Below are positions 41,487 through 49,937 of a stretch of 64,000 bases of DNA, one piece after another; position 1 is the stretch's first letter; each line of letters starts with the position of its first letter. The position numbers were made by a program, and so were the translations under genes. A model generated the notes under the pieces. The model was given only the letters and a program-made list of their open reading frames with translations, had not been told where the DNA came from and ran no database searches. Source of the DNA: Elusimicrobia bacterium HGW-Elusimicrobia-3 (GTDB taxonomy: Bacteria; Elusimicrobiota; Elusimicrobia; Elusimicrobiales; UBA9959); assembly GCA_002840355.1 (NCBI GenBank), contig PHAL01000009.1, forward strand, positions 1 to 64,000, read 5' to 3'.

Positions 41487-43369
41487 TGGCATTGCTGAAA
41501 AATATCAGGGGCTCCGAAGACATCAAGAAACTGAACATGGCGGACCTGCCGCGCCTGGCGGCCGAGGTGCGCAAACTCATCGTGGAGGGGGTAAGCCGCA
41601 CCGGCGGTCACCTGGCCAGCAGCCTGGGCTCGACCGACCTGATCCTCGCGCTCCACTACGTCTTCGACACGCCCCGCGACCGCCTGGTCTTCGACACCGG
41701 GCACCAGGCCTACGCGCACAAGATCCTGACCGGCCGCGCCGATAAATTCCACACCATACGCACCAAAGGGGGCCTCTCCGGTTTCCTCAAGCGCTACGAG
41801 TCCGAGTACGACGCCTTCGGCGCCGGCCACGCCTCCACGGCCTTGTCGGCCGCGGCGGGCATGGCCGCCGCGCGCGACCAGGCCGGGACTTCGCACCGCG
41901 TGGTGGCGGTGGTGGCCGACGGCGCGATGACCGGCGGCATGGCCTGGGAGGCCATGCAGAACGTCGGCCAGCTGGGCACGGACCTGCTGGTGGTGCTCAA
42001 CGACAACCAGATGTTCATCTCGCAGCGCGTAGGGCGCCTTGGAACTATCCTCACCAAGCTGCTCACGCTGGGCACGGTGCAGAACGCCGAGCGCAAGTTC
42101 GAGCTGTTCCTCAACCGCTTCGAGTTCTGGGGCAAGAAGATCCTCCGCGTGGCCAAGCGCGCCAGGGTGATGTTCTTTCCCGGCATGATCTTCGAGGAGA
42201 TGGGCTTTCATTATTACGGCCCTGTGGACGGCCACAACATCGAGGAGCTCGTAGAGGTGCTCGGCTACGTCAAGAAGCTCAAAGGGCCCGTGCTGCTGCA
42301 CGTGGTGACCAAGAAGGGCCGCGGCTACGAGCCGGCCGAGGACGCCCCCACCCATTTCCACGGCACGCCCAAGTTCGACATCGAGACCGGCGAGCTGGTG
42401 CGCAAGGGCGCCGCCGGCGGCGCGCCCACTTTCACCGCCGTATTCGGCGACACGCTGGTGCGCCTGGCCAGGAAAGATCCCCGGATCTGCGCCATCACGG
42501 CCGCCATGCCCGAGGGCACCGGCCTCGACAAGTTCCGCGACGCCTTCCCGCGCCGGTATTACGACGTGGGCATCGCCGAGGAGCACGCCGTCACTTTCGC
42601 GGCCGGCCTTGCCGCCGACGGCGCCCGCCCGGTGGTCGCGGTCTACTCCTCTTTCATGCAGCGCTCCTACGACCAGGTGCAGCACGACGTCTCCCTGCAG
42701 CGGCTGCCGGTGGTCATCGCCATGGACCGCGCCGGCATAGTGGGGGAGGACGGGCCCACGCACCACGGCGTTTTCGACATGGCCATCTTCCGCACGCTGC
42801 CCGACGTGGTGGCTATGGCCCCGGCCGACGAGAACGAGCTGCAGCACATGCTGGCCACGGCTTTCGCCTGCGGCCGGCCCGCGCTGCTGCGCTATCCCCG
42901 CGGCCGCGGCTACGGCGTGCCCATGGACCCCGAGCCGGCGCCGCTGCCGCTGGGCAGGGGGCGCGTGCTCTCGCGCGGCCGCGACCTGAATTTCCTGGCC
43001 ATCGGCAACCGGGTGCACCCGGCGCTGGAGGCCGCCAGCCTGCTGAAGGCCTCCGGCATCGACGCCGGCGTGGCCGACATGCGCTTCATAAAGCCGCTCG
43101 ACGAAGAGTTGGTGCGGGAACTGGCCGCGGCCGGCCCGCTGGTGACGGTCGAGGACGGCGCGCTGACCGGCGGTTTCGGCTCGGCCGTGCTGGAATTCCT
43201 CAACGCCGAAGACATCCCGGCCCGGTTGCTGCGCCTCGGCATCGCCGACGCCTACGTGGAGCAGGGCAGGCCCGAGGAACTTTACGCCGACATCGGAATT
43301 TCGCCCGAGCGCATGGCCGCCGCCGCGGCGGCCTGGCTGGGCGCGCGCGCGGGCGGAGCCCGCGCTTAA
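41486..43369 (+). CDS. dxs: 1-deoxy-D-xylulose-5-phosphate synthase
   Basis: A 627-residue thiamine diphosphate enzyme making the first intermediate of the MEP isoprenoid pathway from pyruvate and glyceraldehyde 3-phosphate. Family segments: FDTGHQAYAHKILTGR, GHASTALSAAAGMA, the TPP/Mg motif GDGAMTGGMAWEAMQN with the following Asn-rich NDNQMFIS, the DVGIAEEHAV transketolase segment, and DRAGIVGEDGPTHHG. The start is coupled to ispA by a one-base overlap. Other MEP genes are not in the window. Length is normal. Confidence 0.95.
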   Translation: MALLKNIRGSEDIKKLNMADLPRLAAEVRKLIVEGVSRTGGHLASSLGSTDLILALHYVFDTPRDRLVFDTGHQAYAHKILTGRADKFHTIRTKGGLSGFLKRYESEYDAFGAGHASTALSAAAGMAAARDQAGTSHRVVAVVADGAMTGGMAWEAMQNVGQLGTDLLVVLNDNQMFISQRVGRLGTILTKLLTLGTVQNAERKFELFLNRFEFWGKKILRVAKRARVMFFPGMIFEEMGFHYYGPVDGHNIEELVEVLGYVKKLKGPVLLHVVTKKGRGYEPAEDAPTHFHGTPKFDIETGELVRKGAAGGAPTFTAVFGDTLVRLARKDPRICAITAAMPEGTGLDKFRDAFPRRYYDVGIAEEHAVTFAAGLAADGARPVVAVYSSFMQRSYDQVQHDVSLQRLPVVIAMDRAGIVGEDGPTHHGVFDMAIFRTLPDVVAMAPADENELQHMLATAFACGRPALLRYPRGRGYGVPMDPEPAPLPLGRGRVLSRGRDLNFLAIGNRVHPALEAASLLKASGIDAGVADMRFIKPLDEELVRELAAAGPLVTVEDGALTGGFGSAVLEFLNAEDIPARLLRLGIADAYVEQGRPEELYADIGISPERMAAAAAAWLGARAGGARA

Positions 43370-43400
43370 GATCCGCAACACAACGCAACAAGGAGCAACC

Positions 43401-44261
43401 GTGAACAAGAAAATCAAAGTCAGCAAGGAAGTTTTAGCGCTTCGCAGGGCCAAGGCCTACAGGAAGGCCTACCTGGACCAGGAATTTCTCAGCAGCGACG
43501 CGATGCGCCCGGTGCGCCTGCAGCTGGAGCTGCAGAAGCCGGAGATGACGCTGGCCGAGCACGGCGTGAAATCCACCGTCGTGGTCTTCGGCAGCGCCCG
43601 CATCTGGGACAAGCCGCAGTCGGAGGACCGCGCGGCCGAAGTCCGCGCGATGCTGCGCAAGGACCCGAAGAACCCCATCCTCAAGAGCAAGGTGGCTTCG
43701 GTGGAAGGGCTTAAGAAGTCCGTCAAGTATTACGACGTGGCCCGCGACTTCGGGCGCCTGGTCTCCCAGGCGGACGTGTTCAAGGACCGCAAGCTCGTAG
43801 TCGTCACCGGCGGCGGCCCCGGCATCATGGAGGCCGCCAACCGCGGCGCGCACGACGCCGGCGCCAAGAACATCGGCCTCAACATCACCCTGGACATGGA
43901 GCAGGGCCCCAACCCTTACATCTCCCCCGAGTTCTGCTTCCGCTTCCATTACTTCGCCATCCGCAAGATGCACTTCGTCATGCGGGCCCGCGCGCTGGTG
44001 GCTTTCCCCGGCGGCTTCGGCACGATGGACGAGCTGTTCGAGGTGCTGACGCTGGTGCAGACCGGCAAGAAGACCCGCCTGCCCATCATCCTCGTCGGCA
44101 AGGACTACTGGACGGACGTGATCAACTTCCCCAATATGGCCAAGTGGGGCTATATCGCCAAGGAAGACCTCAAACTGTTCAGGTACGCCGAGACCGGCGC
44201 GGAGATCCTCAAGCACATACAGGACTTCTACAAGACCTACCCGCTGGCTAACGGGAAATAA
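43401..44261 (+). CDS. LOG-family (TIGR00730-type) Rossmann-fold protein
   Basis: A 286-residue cytoplasmic protein. LOG-family members hydrolyse nucleoside 5'-monophosphates to base and ribose 5-phosphate. The family motifs are clear: VTGGGPGIMEAANRGA near residue 135 and PGGFGTMDELFE near residue 205 (the PGGxGTxxE motif). An N-terminal extension of about 55 residues precedes the fold (VVVFGSARI). Often mis-annotated as lysine decarboxylase; that activity is not expected. Starts with AAGGAGC and overlaps the next gene by one base (TAATG). Confidence 0.88.
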   Translation: MNKKIKVSKEVLALRRAKAYRKAYLDQEFLSSDAMRPVRLQLELQKPEMTLAEHGVKSTVVVFGSARIWDKPQSEDRAAEVRAMLRKDPKNPILKSKVASVEGLKKSVKYYDVARDFGRLVSQADVFKDRKLVVVTGGGPGIMEAANRGAHDAGAKNIGLNITLDMEQGPNPYISPEFCFRFHYFAIRKMHFVMRARALVAFPGGFGTMDELFEVLTLVQTGKKTRLPIILVGKDYWTDVINFPNMAKWGYIAKEDLKLFRYAETGAEILKHIQDFYKTYPLANGK

Positions 44262-44569
44262 TGGCCACGACAGGACGGACAGCGGCCGCGCTCTGGGCGG
44301 CATTAGCCGCCGCCGCGGCGCTGGCCGCCGCCGTCCTCGTCTCTTTCTTTCCGCCTCCCGCCACCTTCGCTCTTGTCTACCCTCCGGACAACCCGCACGT
44401 GCGGCCGGGCCGTTTCACCGTGCCCGCCTGCAACGGCCTGCAGTGCCGCCTCTGCCCCTACGAGTGCTTTCTGCCCGAAGGCGCCCTCGGGCGCTGCAAG
44501 GTCAGGATCAACTACGGGGGCCGGATAAAGACGCTGGTTTACCCCAGGCCCGCCGCGGCCAAGAAATAA
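44261..44569 (+). CDS. Membrane-anchored stand-alone Cys-rich domain of the AmmeMemoRadiSam radical SAM protein
   Basis: A 102-residue protein with one N-terminal hydrophobic segment (about residues 8-28), then CNGLQCRLCPYECFLPEG and GRCKVRINYGGRIKTLVY. This CxxCxxxC...GxC.VR.N pattern is the N-terminal part of the AmmeMemoRadiSam-system radical SAM protein, but here the chain ends after it and the radical SAM core is missing. The four Cys residues likely bind metal or a cluster. The gene ends one base before the Memo-AMMECR1 fusion gene, supporting the family call. It is not an assembly stump: it has its own start overlapping the preceding gene and a normal stop. Topology suggests the Cys domain faces the periplasm. 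Confidence 0.72.
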   Translation: MATTGRTAAALWAALAAAAALAAAVLVSFFPPPATFALVYPPDNPHVRPGRFTVPACNGLQCRLCPYECFLPEGALGRCKVRINYGGRIKTLVYPRPAAAKK

Positions 44570-44570
44570 T

Positions 44571-46037
44571 ATGCGCCTGAAAGCCGTCCTGTCCGCCGCG
44601 CTGCTCCTCCTGGCCCGCGCCGGCGCCGGGGGGCGCGAGCCCGCCGTGGCGGGCCGCTTCTACCCGGCCGACCCGGCGGCGCTCGCCGCGGCCGTGGACA
44701 GCTACCTGGCCGCAGGAAAAGCCGCCGGGCCGGAGGCGGAGATCGCGGCCGTGCTGGCGCCGCACGCCGGGTACGAGTATTCCGGCCGCCTGGCCGGCCT
44801 CGCTTACAAATTTATCGCCGACCGCTACGACACCGTGGTCATACTGGCCACCGGGCATACCAAAGAAGTGCGCGGAGCGGCCCTGCTGGCCTCCGACGCC
44901 TACGTAACGCCGCTGGGCAGGGTGGAGCCCGACCGGGCCCTGGCTGCCGCGCTGGTTAAAGCCAGCCCGCTCTTCGAGGACAGGCCCGCGGCCCACGCGG
45001 CCGAGCACGCCGTGGAGGTGCAGCTGCCTTTTCTGCAGCGCCGGCTTAAGAAACCTTTTAAACTGCTGGCCGCCACACTGAACGCCGCCGGTCCCGCGGA
45101 GCGCGCCGAGATCGGCGCCGCGCTGGCCGCCGCGCTTAAAGGTAAAAAAGCGCTGCTGGTGATCTCGGCGGACCTCTCGCATTACCCGTCCAGGGCCGAC
45201 GCCGCGGCTTCCGACGGCGCGCTGCGCCTGGCCCTTGAGGCCATGGACCCGGCGCTGCTGCGCGCCGCCGCGCAGTTCATAGCGCGAAAAAAGATCCCCG
45301 GGCTGGACACCTGCGCCTGCGGCGAGGCGGCCATAGAAGCCGGCCTCATCGCCGCGCGCCTGCTGGGGGCCGGGTCTTTCCTGACCCTGGCCGCGTCCGA
45401 CTCTTACGCCGAAAACCCCGCCGGGGATCCCGGCCGCGTGGTAGGGTATCTCTCCGGGTTTTTCCTGAAAGCCGGCAAGCCGGCCAGTCTGGCGCTTTCA
45501 AAAGCGCAGAAAGGCGCCCTGCTCCGCGAGGCCAGGCGCGCGCTGGAACTGCATTTCGCCGGAGAGAAGCCTCCCGTCGGGCTGGAGACGGATCCCCGCC
45601 TGAACCTGCCGGGGGCGGCTTTCGTTACGCTGCTGCGTGACGGGGCGCTGCGGGGCTGCGTGGGCACGGTCCGGCCGGCCCTGACGCTGGCGGACGCCGT
45701 GCGCTACGGGTCCCTCGGCGCGGCTTTCGAGGACGGCCGCTTCAAGCCGCTGCGCGAGGAAGAACTGGCCGGGGTCAGGCTGGAGATCTCCGTGCTGTCG
45801 CCCCTCCAGCCGGCGCAGGCGGACGCTATCAAGCCCGGCTTAGGGGTTTTCATCGAGCGGAGCGGCCGGAGCGGCCTCTTCCTGCCGCAGGTCTGGGAAC
45901 AGATCCCGGCCAAAGAGGATTTTATGGGTGAGCTCTGTGCCCAGAAAGCCGGGCTGCCTCGCGACTGCTGGCAGCAGGCCGGTACGGCCTTATATTCTTT
46001 TACGGTAGACTCTTTCGAGGAGGATAAACGGCGGTGA
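44571..46037 (+). CDS. Exported Memo-AMMECR1 fusion (AmmeMemoRadiSam system proteins B and A)
   Basis: A 488-residue protein. Residues ~24-290 are a Memo domain (PAVAGRFYPADPAALAAAV, APHAGYEYSG, a TGHTKEV segment, AEHAVEVQLPFLQ, ISADLSHYP, CACGEAAIEAGL), with the His and Cys residues that bind metal in Memo proteins. Residues ~310-485 are an AMMECR1 domain (LRGCVGTVRP then LEISVLSPLQP and the DCWQ segment). Memo proteins normally begin almost directly with xPAVAGxFYP; here a hydrophobic signal-peptide-like segment (MRLKAVLSAALLLLARAGAG) comes first, suggesting export. The gene end overlaps the next by 4 bases (GTGA). The reaction catalysed by the family is not established. Confidence 0.85.
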   Translation: MRLKAVLSAALLLLARAGAGGREPAVAGRFYPADPAALAAAVDSYLAAGKAAGPEAEIAAVLAPHAGYEYSGRLAGLAYKFIADRYDTVVILATGHTKEVRGAALLASDAYVTPLGRVEPDRALAAALVKASPLFEDRPAAHAAEHAVEVQLPFLQRRLKKPFKLLAATLNAAGPAERAEIGAALAAALKGKKALLVISADLSHYPSRADAAASDGALRLALEAMDPALLRAAAQFIARKKIPGLDTCACGEAAIEAGLIAARLLGAGSFLTLAASDSYAENPAGDPGRVVGYLSGFFLKAGKPASLALSKAQKGALLREARRALELHFAGEKPPVGLETDPRLNLPGAAFVTLLRDGALRGCVGTVRPALTLADAVRYGSLGAAFEDGRFKPLREEELAGVRLEISVLSPLQPAQADAIKPGLGVFIERSGRSGLFLPQVWEQIPAKEDFMGELCAQKAGLPRDCWQQAGTALYSFTVDSFEEDKRR

Positions 46038-47185
46038 AAGCTCCGTTCACGACAAAACCCGCGGCCGGGAGCGGCAACACGCCTGCCGCCGCGGCGGTCT
46101 TCGCCCTGCTGGTCTTCGCGCCCGCGCTGTTCTTCGCCTCGGTCATAGCGGGCAGGGAGATCAGCAGATTCTACGCGCTGGCCTGGGCGCTTTTCGCGGG
46201 GGGAACGGCCTTCGCCATCGCCTACACCGGCCGCGTTTCCTCCTGGCGCAGGCTGTTCTTCTCGGTTTCGGCGCTGGCCTTCCTGGTGCATTTCAAGCTC
46301 GGCCTGCTCTCCAAGGCGCTGGCGCCTTCCTGCCTTGCCGACGCCCCCTTCTGCCATATCGCGCTGGCGCCTTATTTCCTGAATTACCTGCGCCAACAGT
46401 ACCAGGCGCTGGTCAGCGGCGGCTGGGCGCTGTGGGGGCCGCTGTCGCTGGGCGCGCTCTGGCTGTTCGTCACGCTGGCCCTGGGCCGGGCCTGGTGCTC
46501 GTGGGCCTGCTTCTACGGAGGCATCGACGACGGGCTCAGCGCCTTGCCCAAAAAACCGCTGCTGAAAATAGACGGCTGGGCGCTGAAGGTGCGGGACCTG
46601 CCGGCGGCGCTGTTGATCTTCCTGCTGCTGGTGTCGCTGGGCTACGCGCTGCCGGTCTATTGTTTGTGGCTCTGCCCCTTCAAGCTCACCGGTTCCTTTC
46701 TCGACGGGCAGGGCTGGCTGAGGACCGCCCAGTACGCCCTGATGCTGGCCGCCCTGGCGGCGCTCGTGATAGCGCCGCTGCTGACCCGCAAGCGCTTCTT
46801 CTGCTCCTTCCTCTGCCCTTTCGCGGCCTGGCAGGCTTTCTGGGGCAGGCTGAACCCGTTCCGCCTGTCGGCCGCGGCCGACTGCAGCGGCTGCCGGAGC
46901 TGCGTGGCCGCCTGCCCGATGACGGCTATCAAGTGCGCGCCCGGCGGCAAGGCCGAGATACTTGCCTACTGCAACCTTTGCGGGCAGTGTCTGGGGGCCT
47001 GCCCGAAAAGGGGGCTGCGCTACACGGTATTCGGCCTGGACCTGCCGGCGGCCGGCGGCGCTTTCGGCGCGCTGTTCTCTGTGAAATATTTCTATGTCTT
47101 TTCCGCGCTCACGCTGGGGGCCGCTTTCTCGTCGTTATGGGCCCCGGCCGCGCTGCGGGACTTGGTTAAACTTATCTGGGGTTAG
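46034..47185 (+). CDS. NapH/NosR-type membrane polyferredoxin
   Basis: A 383-residue membrane protein starting at GTG within the end of the Memo-AMMECR1 gene. It has about six to seven membrane helices. Two Cys motifs of the NapH/NosR type lie at membrane edges (GRAWCSWACFYGG and RFFCSFLCPFAAWQAFW), and a C-terminal pair of 4Fe-4S motifs follows (CSGCRSCVAACP and CNLCGQCLGACP). Such proteins pass electrons from the quinol pool or a cytosolic donor across the membrane. Here the neighbours are exported Cys-rich and Memo-type proteins, so it may supply reducing power to them; that is inference. A further helix follows the clusters. Confidence 0.83.
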   Translation: MKAPFTTKPAAGSGNTPAAAAVFALLVFAPALFFASVIAGREISRFYALAWALFAGGTAFAIAYTGRVSSWRRLFFSVSALAFLVHFKLGLLSKALAPSCLADAPFCHIALAPYFLNYLRQQYQALVSGGWALWGPLSLGALWLFVTLALGRAWCSWACFYGGIDDGLSALPKKPLLKIDGWALKVRDLPAALLIFLLLVSLGYALPVYCLWLCPFKLTGSFLDGQGWLRTAQYALMLAALAALVIAPLLTRKRFFCSFLCPFAAWQAFWGRLNPFRLSAAADCSGCRSCVAACPMTAIKCAPGGKAEILAYCNLCGQCLGACPKRGLRYTVFGLDLPAAGGAFGALFSVKYFYVFSALTLGAAFSSLWAPAALRDLVKLIWG

Positions 47186-47193
47186 GAGGAAAA

Positions 47194-47388
47194 ATGAAAG
47201 ACGGTAAATGGCTGGAGCCGCGCTATACCAGCAAGGAGATCTTCGAGAAGGACTACGCCAAGCTGGACCTGTCCGGGATGGACGTGAAATGCCCCGGCTG
47301 CAAGGATTCCGTGACCCTCAACCGGAAGAATAACTTTGCCAAGGCGGCGGGCTGGTGCAAGCGCTGCAACAGGGCCGTTAACATCTAA
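47194..47388 (+). CDS. Small zinc-ribbon protein
   Basis: A 64-residue protein with one CPGC...CKRC zinc-ribbon pattern (about residues 33-58) and a Lys-rich N-terminal half. GGAGGA precedes the ATG, 8 bases after the polyferredoxin gene. No known family beyond the ribbon. Its small size and place within the redox cluster suggest a metal-binding or regulatory accessory. Confidence 0.7.
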   Translation: MKDGKWLEPRYTSKEIFEKDYAKLDLSGMDVKCPGCKDSVTLNRKNNFAKAAGWCKRCNRAVNI

Positions 47389-47390
47389 CG

Positions 47391-48014
47391 GTGCCAGCCC
47401 TCCTCTCCGAAGGTTTCCTGCTGGGCCTGTCCACGGGCTTCTACTGCCTGGCCTCCTGCCTGCCGCTGCTGGCGCCCTATTTGCTGGCTGAAGGCAGCAG
47501 CGCCTGGAAGTTCAACTTTGGTATTTTCCTGCAGTTCCTGGCCGGCCGTTTCGCGGCCTATATGCTGTTCGCCCTGCTGGCCTCGCTGGCCGGCCAGGCC
47601 GGCCGCTACGCCCTGCCGGCCTGGGCGCTGCCGCTGTGCATGGCCGGCTGCGGCTTGCTCATGGTATTCCTGGCCGCCGCCAGGGTGCGGGGGGAAGCGG
47701 CCCCCTGCCTGCTGAAGCGGGATATTAACCCGTACTTCAAGCGCCTGCCGCTGGCCCTGGGTTTCCTGACCGGCATCAATATCTGCCCGCCTTTCGCGGC
47801 CGGCTTCATCCGCCTGCTGGAACTGGCCGACATCATGAAGGGCTTCTCCTACTTCGGCGGCTTCTTCGTCGCCACCTCCCTGTTCATCTCCCCGGTGCTT
47901 CTGGGTACCCCTTGGATAGGCCGCCGCGCCAACGAGATCGGCCGCCTGACCCTGCTGCTGGCCGGCTTGTGGTACCTGGCGCTGGGCCTGAATGGTTTAA
48001 TAGCCTTGTATTGA
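47391..48014 (+). CDS. TauE/SafE or DsbD/CcdA-like membrane protein
   Basis: A 207-residue protein with about six hydrophobic helices and a GTG start 2 bases after the zinc-ribbon gene. The repeated pattern with Cys/Pro in helix 1 (GFYCLASCLPLLAPYLL) and again in helix 4 (GINICPPFAAGFIRL) is typical of the DsbD/CcdA transmembrane electron carriers and the 'sulfite exporter TauE/SafE' or urease-accessory UreH-like class that shares this fold. Conserved Cys in both halves would allow thiol or metal traffic across the membrane, fitting the preceding redox genes. Substrate unknown. Confidence 0.72.
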   Translation: MPALLSEGFLLGLSTGFYCLASCLPLLAPYLLAEGSSAWKFNFGIFLQFLAGRFAAYMLFALLASLAGQAGRYALPAWALPLCMAGCGLLMVFLAAARVRGEAAPCLLKRDINPYFKRLPLALGFLTGINICPPFAAGFIRLLELADIMKGFSYFGGFFVATSLFISPVLLGTPWIGRRANEIGRLTLLLAGLWYLALGLNGLIALY

Positions 48015-48024
48015 TATTTGTCAT

Positions 48025-48057
48025 AGGCCCTATAGCCCATATAGAAGTGGGCCTTTT
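48025..48057 (+). terminator. Possible terminator closing the redox operon
   Basis: AGGCCC and GGGCCT are separated by an A/T-rich 19-base loop and followed by TTT. The stem is short. Confidence 0.4.
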
Positions 48058-48133
48058 GGTCTTGATAAATTTGCTTTTCAGGCCTATAATTTATACATTG
48101 ATAATAGTCAACAGCGCAGCGGAGGCTTCTAAC

Positions 48134-49423
48134 ATGCGGAATACGCTTTTCATCTTTGTCCTGCTGGCCGTCAGCGCCTGCCCCGCGGCAGCGGCCGATA
48201 ACCTCAACGTCTCCTACGAGCAGCTGCTGCGCGAGATCACCACCCCGCCGGCTTCCGCCTCGGCTCCCGAAGCCAAAGCCGCTTTCGCGGCACAGGCCGA
48301 GGGCCGCTACTGGGTGACCATAAAAGCCTCCGACAAACGCGAGCGCACCGCGCTGCTCGAAGCCGGTTTCGACATCGTGGAAGTAGAGAAGGACCGCGTG
48401 TCCGGCATCGCCGGCCCCGAACTGGACGGCCTGCTCTCCTCCAAATCCGTCACCGTGCTCGGCAAGACCCCGCTCGCCGCTTACGCCTCCTCCTTCACCA
48501 AGGATTTCCCGTCGCAGGACGCGATCTACCACAACTACCAGGAGACCACCGACCTGCTGCGCAGTCTGGCCGCCGCCAATTCCGACATAGCCTCGCTCTT
48601 CTCCATCGGCAAATCCGTGGAGGGCCGCGATATCTGGTGCCTGCGCATCAACTCCGGCGCCAAGGGGGAAACGCCCAGTTCCAAGCCGGGCGCCTTTTTC
48701 CTGGGCAACATACACGCCCGCGAGCACCTGGCCAACGAAGTGCCGCTGCTGTTCGCCGCCTGGCTGCTTGAGCACCGCAACGACGCCGAGGCTAAAAAAT
48801 ATATTTCCTCGCTGGATATCTACGTGGTCCCGATGGGCAACCCCGACGGCGCCGAGTACGACATCAAGACCGGCAACTACCAGTATTACCGCAAGAACAT
48901 GGCCAAGAACGCCGGCGGTTCCCGCGGCGTGGACCTGAACCGCAATTTCGACTCTTGGTGGTGCGAGGCCGGCGCCTCCAGCTATCCCGGCGCGGACACC
49001 TACTGCGGCCCCCGGGCCTTCTCCGAGCCGGAGAGCCAGCACATCAAGCGCTTCATGGAGACCCGCCGCAACATCCGGACGCATATCAGCTACCACACCT
49101 ACGGCAGCCTAATCCTGTACCCCTGGGGCGGCAGCGACGATAACGTGCCCGACGAGCGCGACCGCAAAGTCTTTATAAAGGCCGGCGACGCGATGGGTAA
49201 ACTGACCGGCTACTACTCCCAGAAGTCCAGCGACATGTACGTGGCCACCGGCGACAGCGCCGACTGGGCCTACGCCGCCACCGGCGCCTTCGCCTTCACC
49301 TTCGAGCTGGAGGGCCGCGGCTTCTATCCCGGCTCGGCCATCGTCAAGACTTCGGTGGAGAAGAACGTGAAGGCCGGGCTCTACCTGCTGAGCATTACCG
49401 ACAATCCGTATAAAGTGATCTGA
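48134..49423 (+). CDS. Secreted M14 zinc carboxypeptidase
   Basis: A 429-residue protein. I select ATG 48134 because GGAGG lies upstream and a signal peptide (MRNTLFIFVLLAVSACPAAA) starts there; the track start at 47912 is inside the preceding gene. After a propeptide-like region (residues ~25-125) the M14 fold shows all key residues: zinc ligands in NIHAREHLANE (HxxE) and YHTYG (third His), substrate-binding RGVDLNRNFD, and the catalytic Glu in FTFELEGRG. It removes C-terminal amino acids from extracellular peptides. A terminator follows. With the M1 and M28 enzymes it suggests peptide use. Confidence 0.93.
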   Translation: MRNTLFIFVLLAVSACPAAAADNLNVSYEQLLREITTPPASASAPEAKAAFAAQAEGRYWVTIKASDKRERTALLEAGFDIVEVEKDRVSGIAGPELDGLLSSKSVTVLGKTPLAAYASSFTKDFPSQDAIYHNYQETTDLLRSLAAANSDIASLFSIGKSVEGRDIWCLRINSGAKGETPSSKPGAFFLGNIHAREHLANEVPLLFAAWLLEHRNDAEAKKYISSLDIYVVPMGNPDGAEYDIKTGNYQYYRKNMAKNAGGSRGVDLNRNFDSWWCEAGASSYPGADTYCGPRAFSEPESQHIKRFMETRRNIRTHISYHTYGSLILYPWGGSDDNVPDERDRKVFIKAGDAMGKLTGYYSQKSSDMYVATGDSADWAYAATGAFAFTFELEGRGFYPGSAIVKTSVEKNVKAGLYLLSITDNPYKVI

Positions 49424-49437
49424 AATAGGCGCCCCCG

Positions 49438-49465
49438 AAAGGCCCGGTTCACGCCGGGCCTTTTC
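49438..49465 (+). terminator. Rho-independent terminator after the carboxypeptidase gene
   Basis: AAAGGCCCGG / CCGGGCCTTTT stem with a 6-base loop and a T run. Confidence 0.85.
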
Positions 49466-49517
49466 ATTTTACGGGGTTTGACCGACGGGGGAGATATAAG
49501 ATAGGATTTTTTCAGCG

Positions 49518-49937
49518 ATGATAACCTACCGCTTCCTCAAGCGTCCCGACGCGAAAACCAGGGCCCAGCTGATAGAGATCTACCGCGAGCAGGGCTGGTG
49601 GTCCAGGGGCGACAAGCCCGCCCTGCTGGGCGGCATCCTCAGGGGGAGCCGCCTCTTCCTGGCGGCCTTCGAAGGCGGCCGGGCGGTGGGCATGGCCAGG
49701 GCGATCGACGCCCATTCCCGCGAAGCCTATATCCACGACGTGGCGGTGCTTAAAGCCACCCGCGGCCGCGACATCGGCTCGCAGCTGGTGCGCCGGCTGG
49801 TGAAGCGCCTGCGGGCGGGCGGGATCAAGTGGGTGGGGCTGATAGCCAGCTCCGGTTCGGCGCCTTTCTACCGCTCCCTCGGTTTCCGCTCGCCGCCGGA
49901 CGCCGAAGCCATGATGCTGGGCGGCCCCCATGCTTAA
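49518..49937 (+). CDS. GNAT-family N-acetyltransferase
   Basis: A 139-residue protein with the GNAT core: a AYIHDVAVLKATRGRDIGSQLV segment holding the acetyl-CoA loop (here R-G-R-D-I-G, matching the Q/RxxGxG/A motif) and the late FYRSLGF helix. Transfers an acetyl group from acetyl-CoA; substrate unknown. A TAGGAT-like -10 box lies about 10 bases upstream and there is no Shine-Dalgarno. It overlaps the DUF2156 gene by 8 bases, so the two are coupled. Confidence 0.82.
   Translation: MITYRFLKRPDAKTRAQLIEIYREQGWWSRGDKPALLGGILRGSRLFLAAFEGGRAVGMARAIDAHSREAYIHDVAVLKATRGRDIGSQLVRRLVKRLRAGGIKWVGLIASSGSAPFYRSLGFRSPPDAEAMMLGGPHA

Noticed and set aside
41483-43453. 656-residue minus-strand ORF opposite dxs
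   Set aside because: Shadow of dxs, which has all thiamine-diphosphate motifs.
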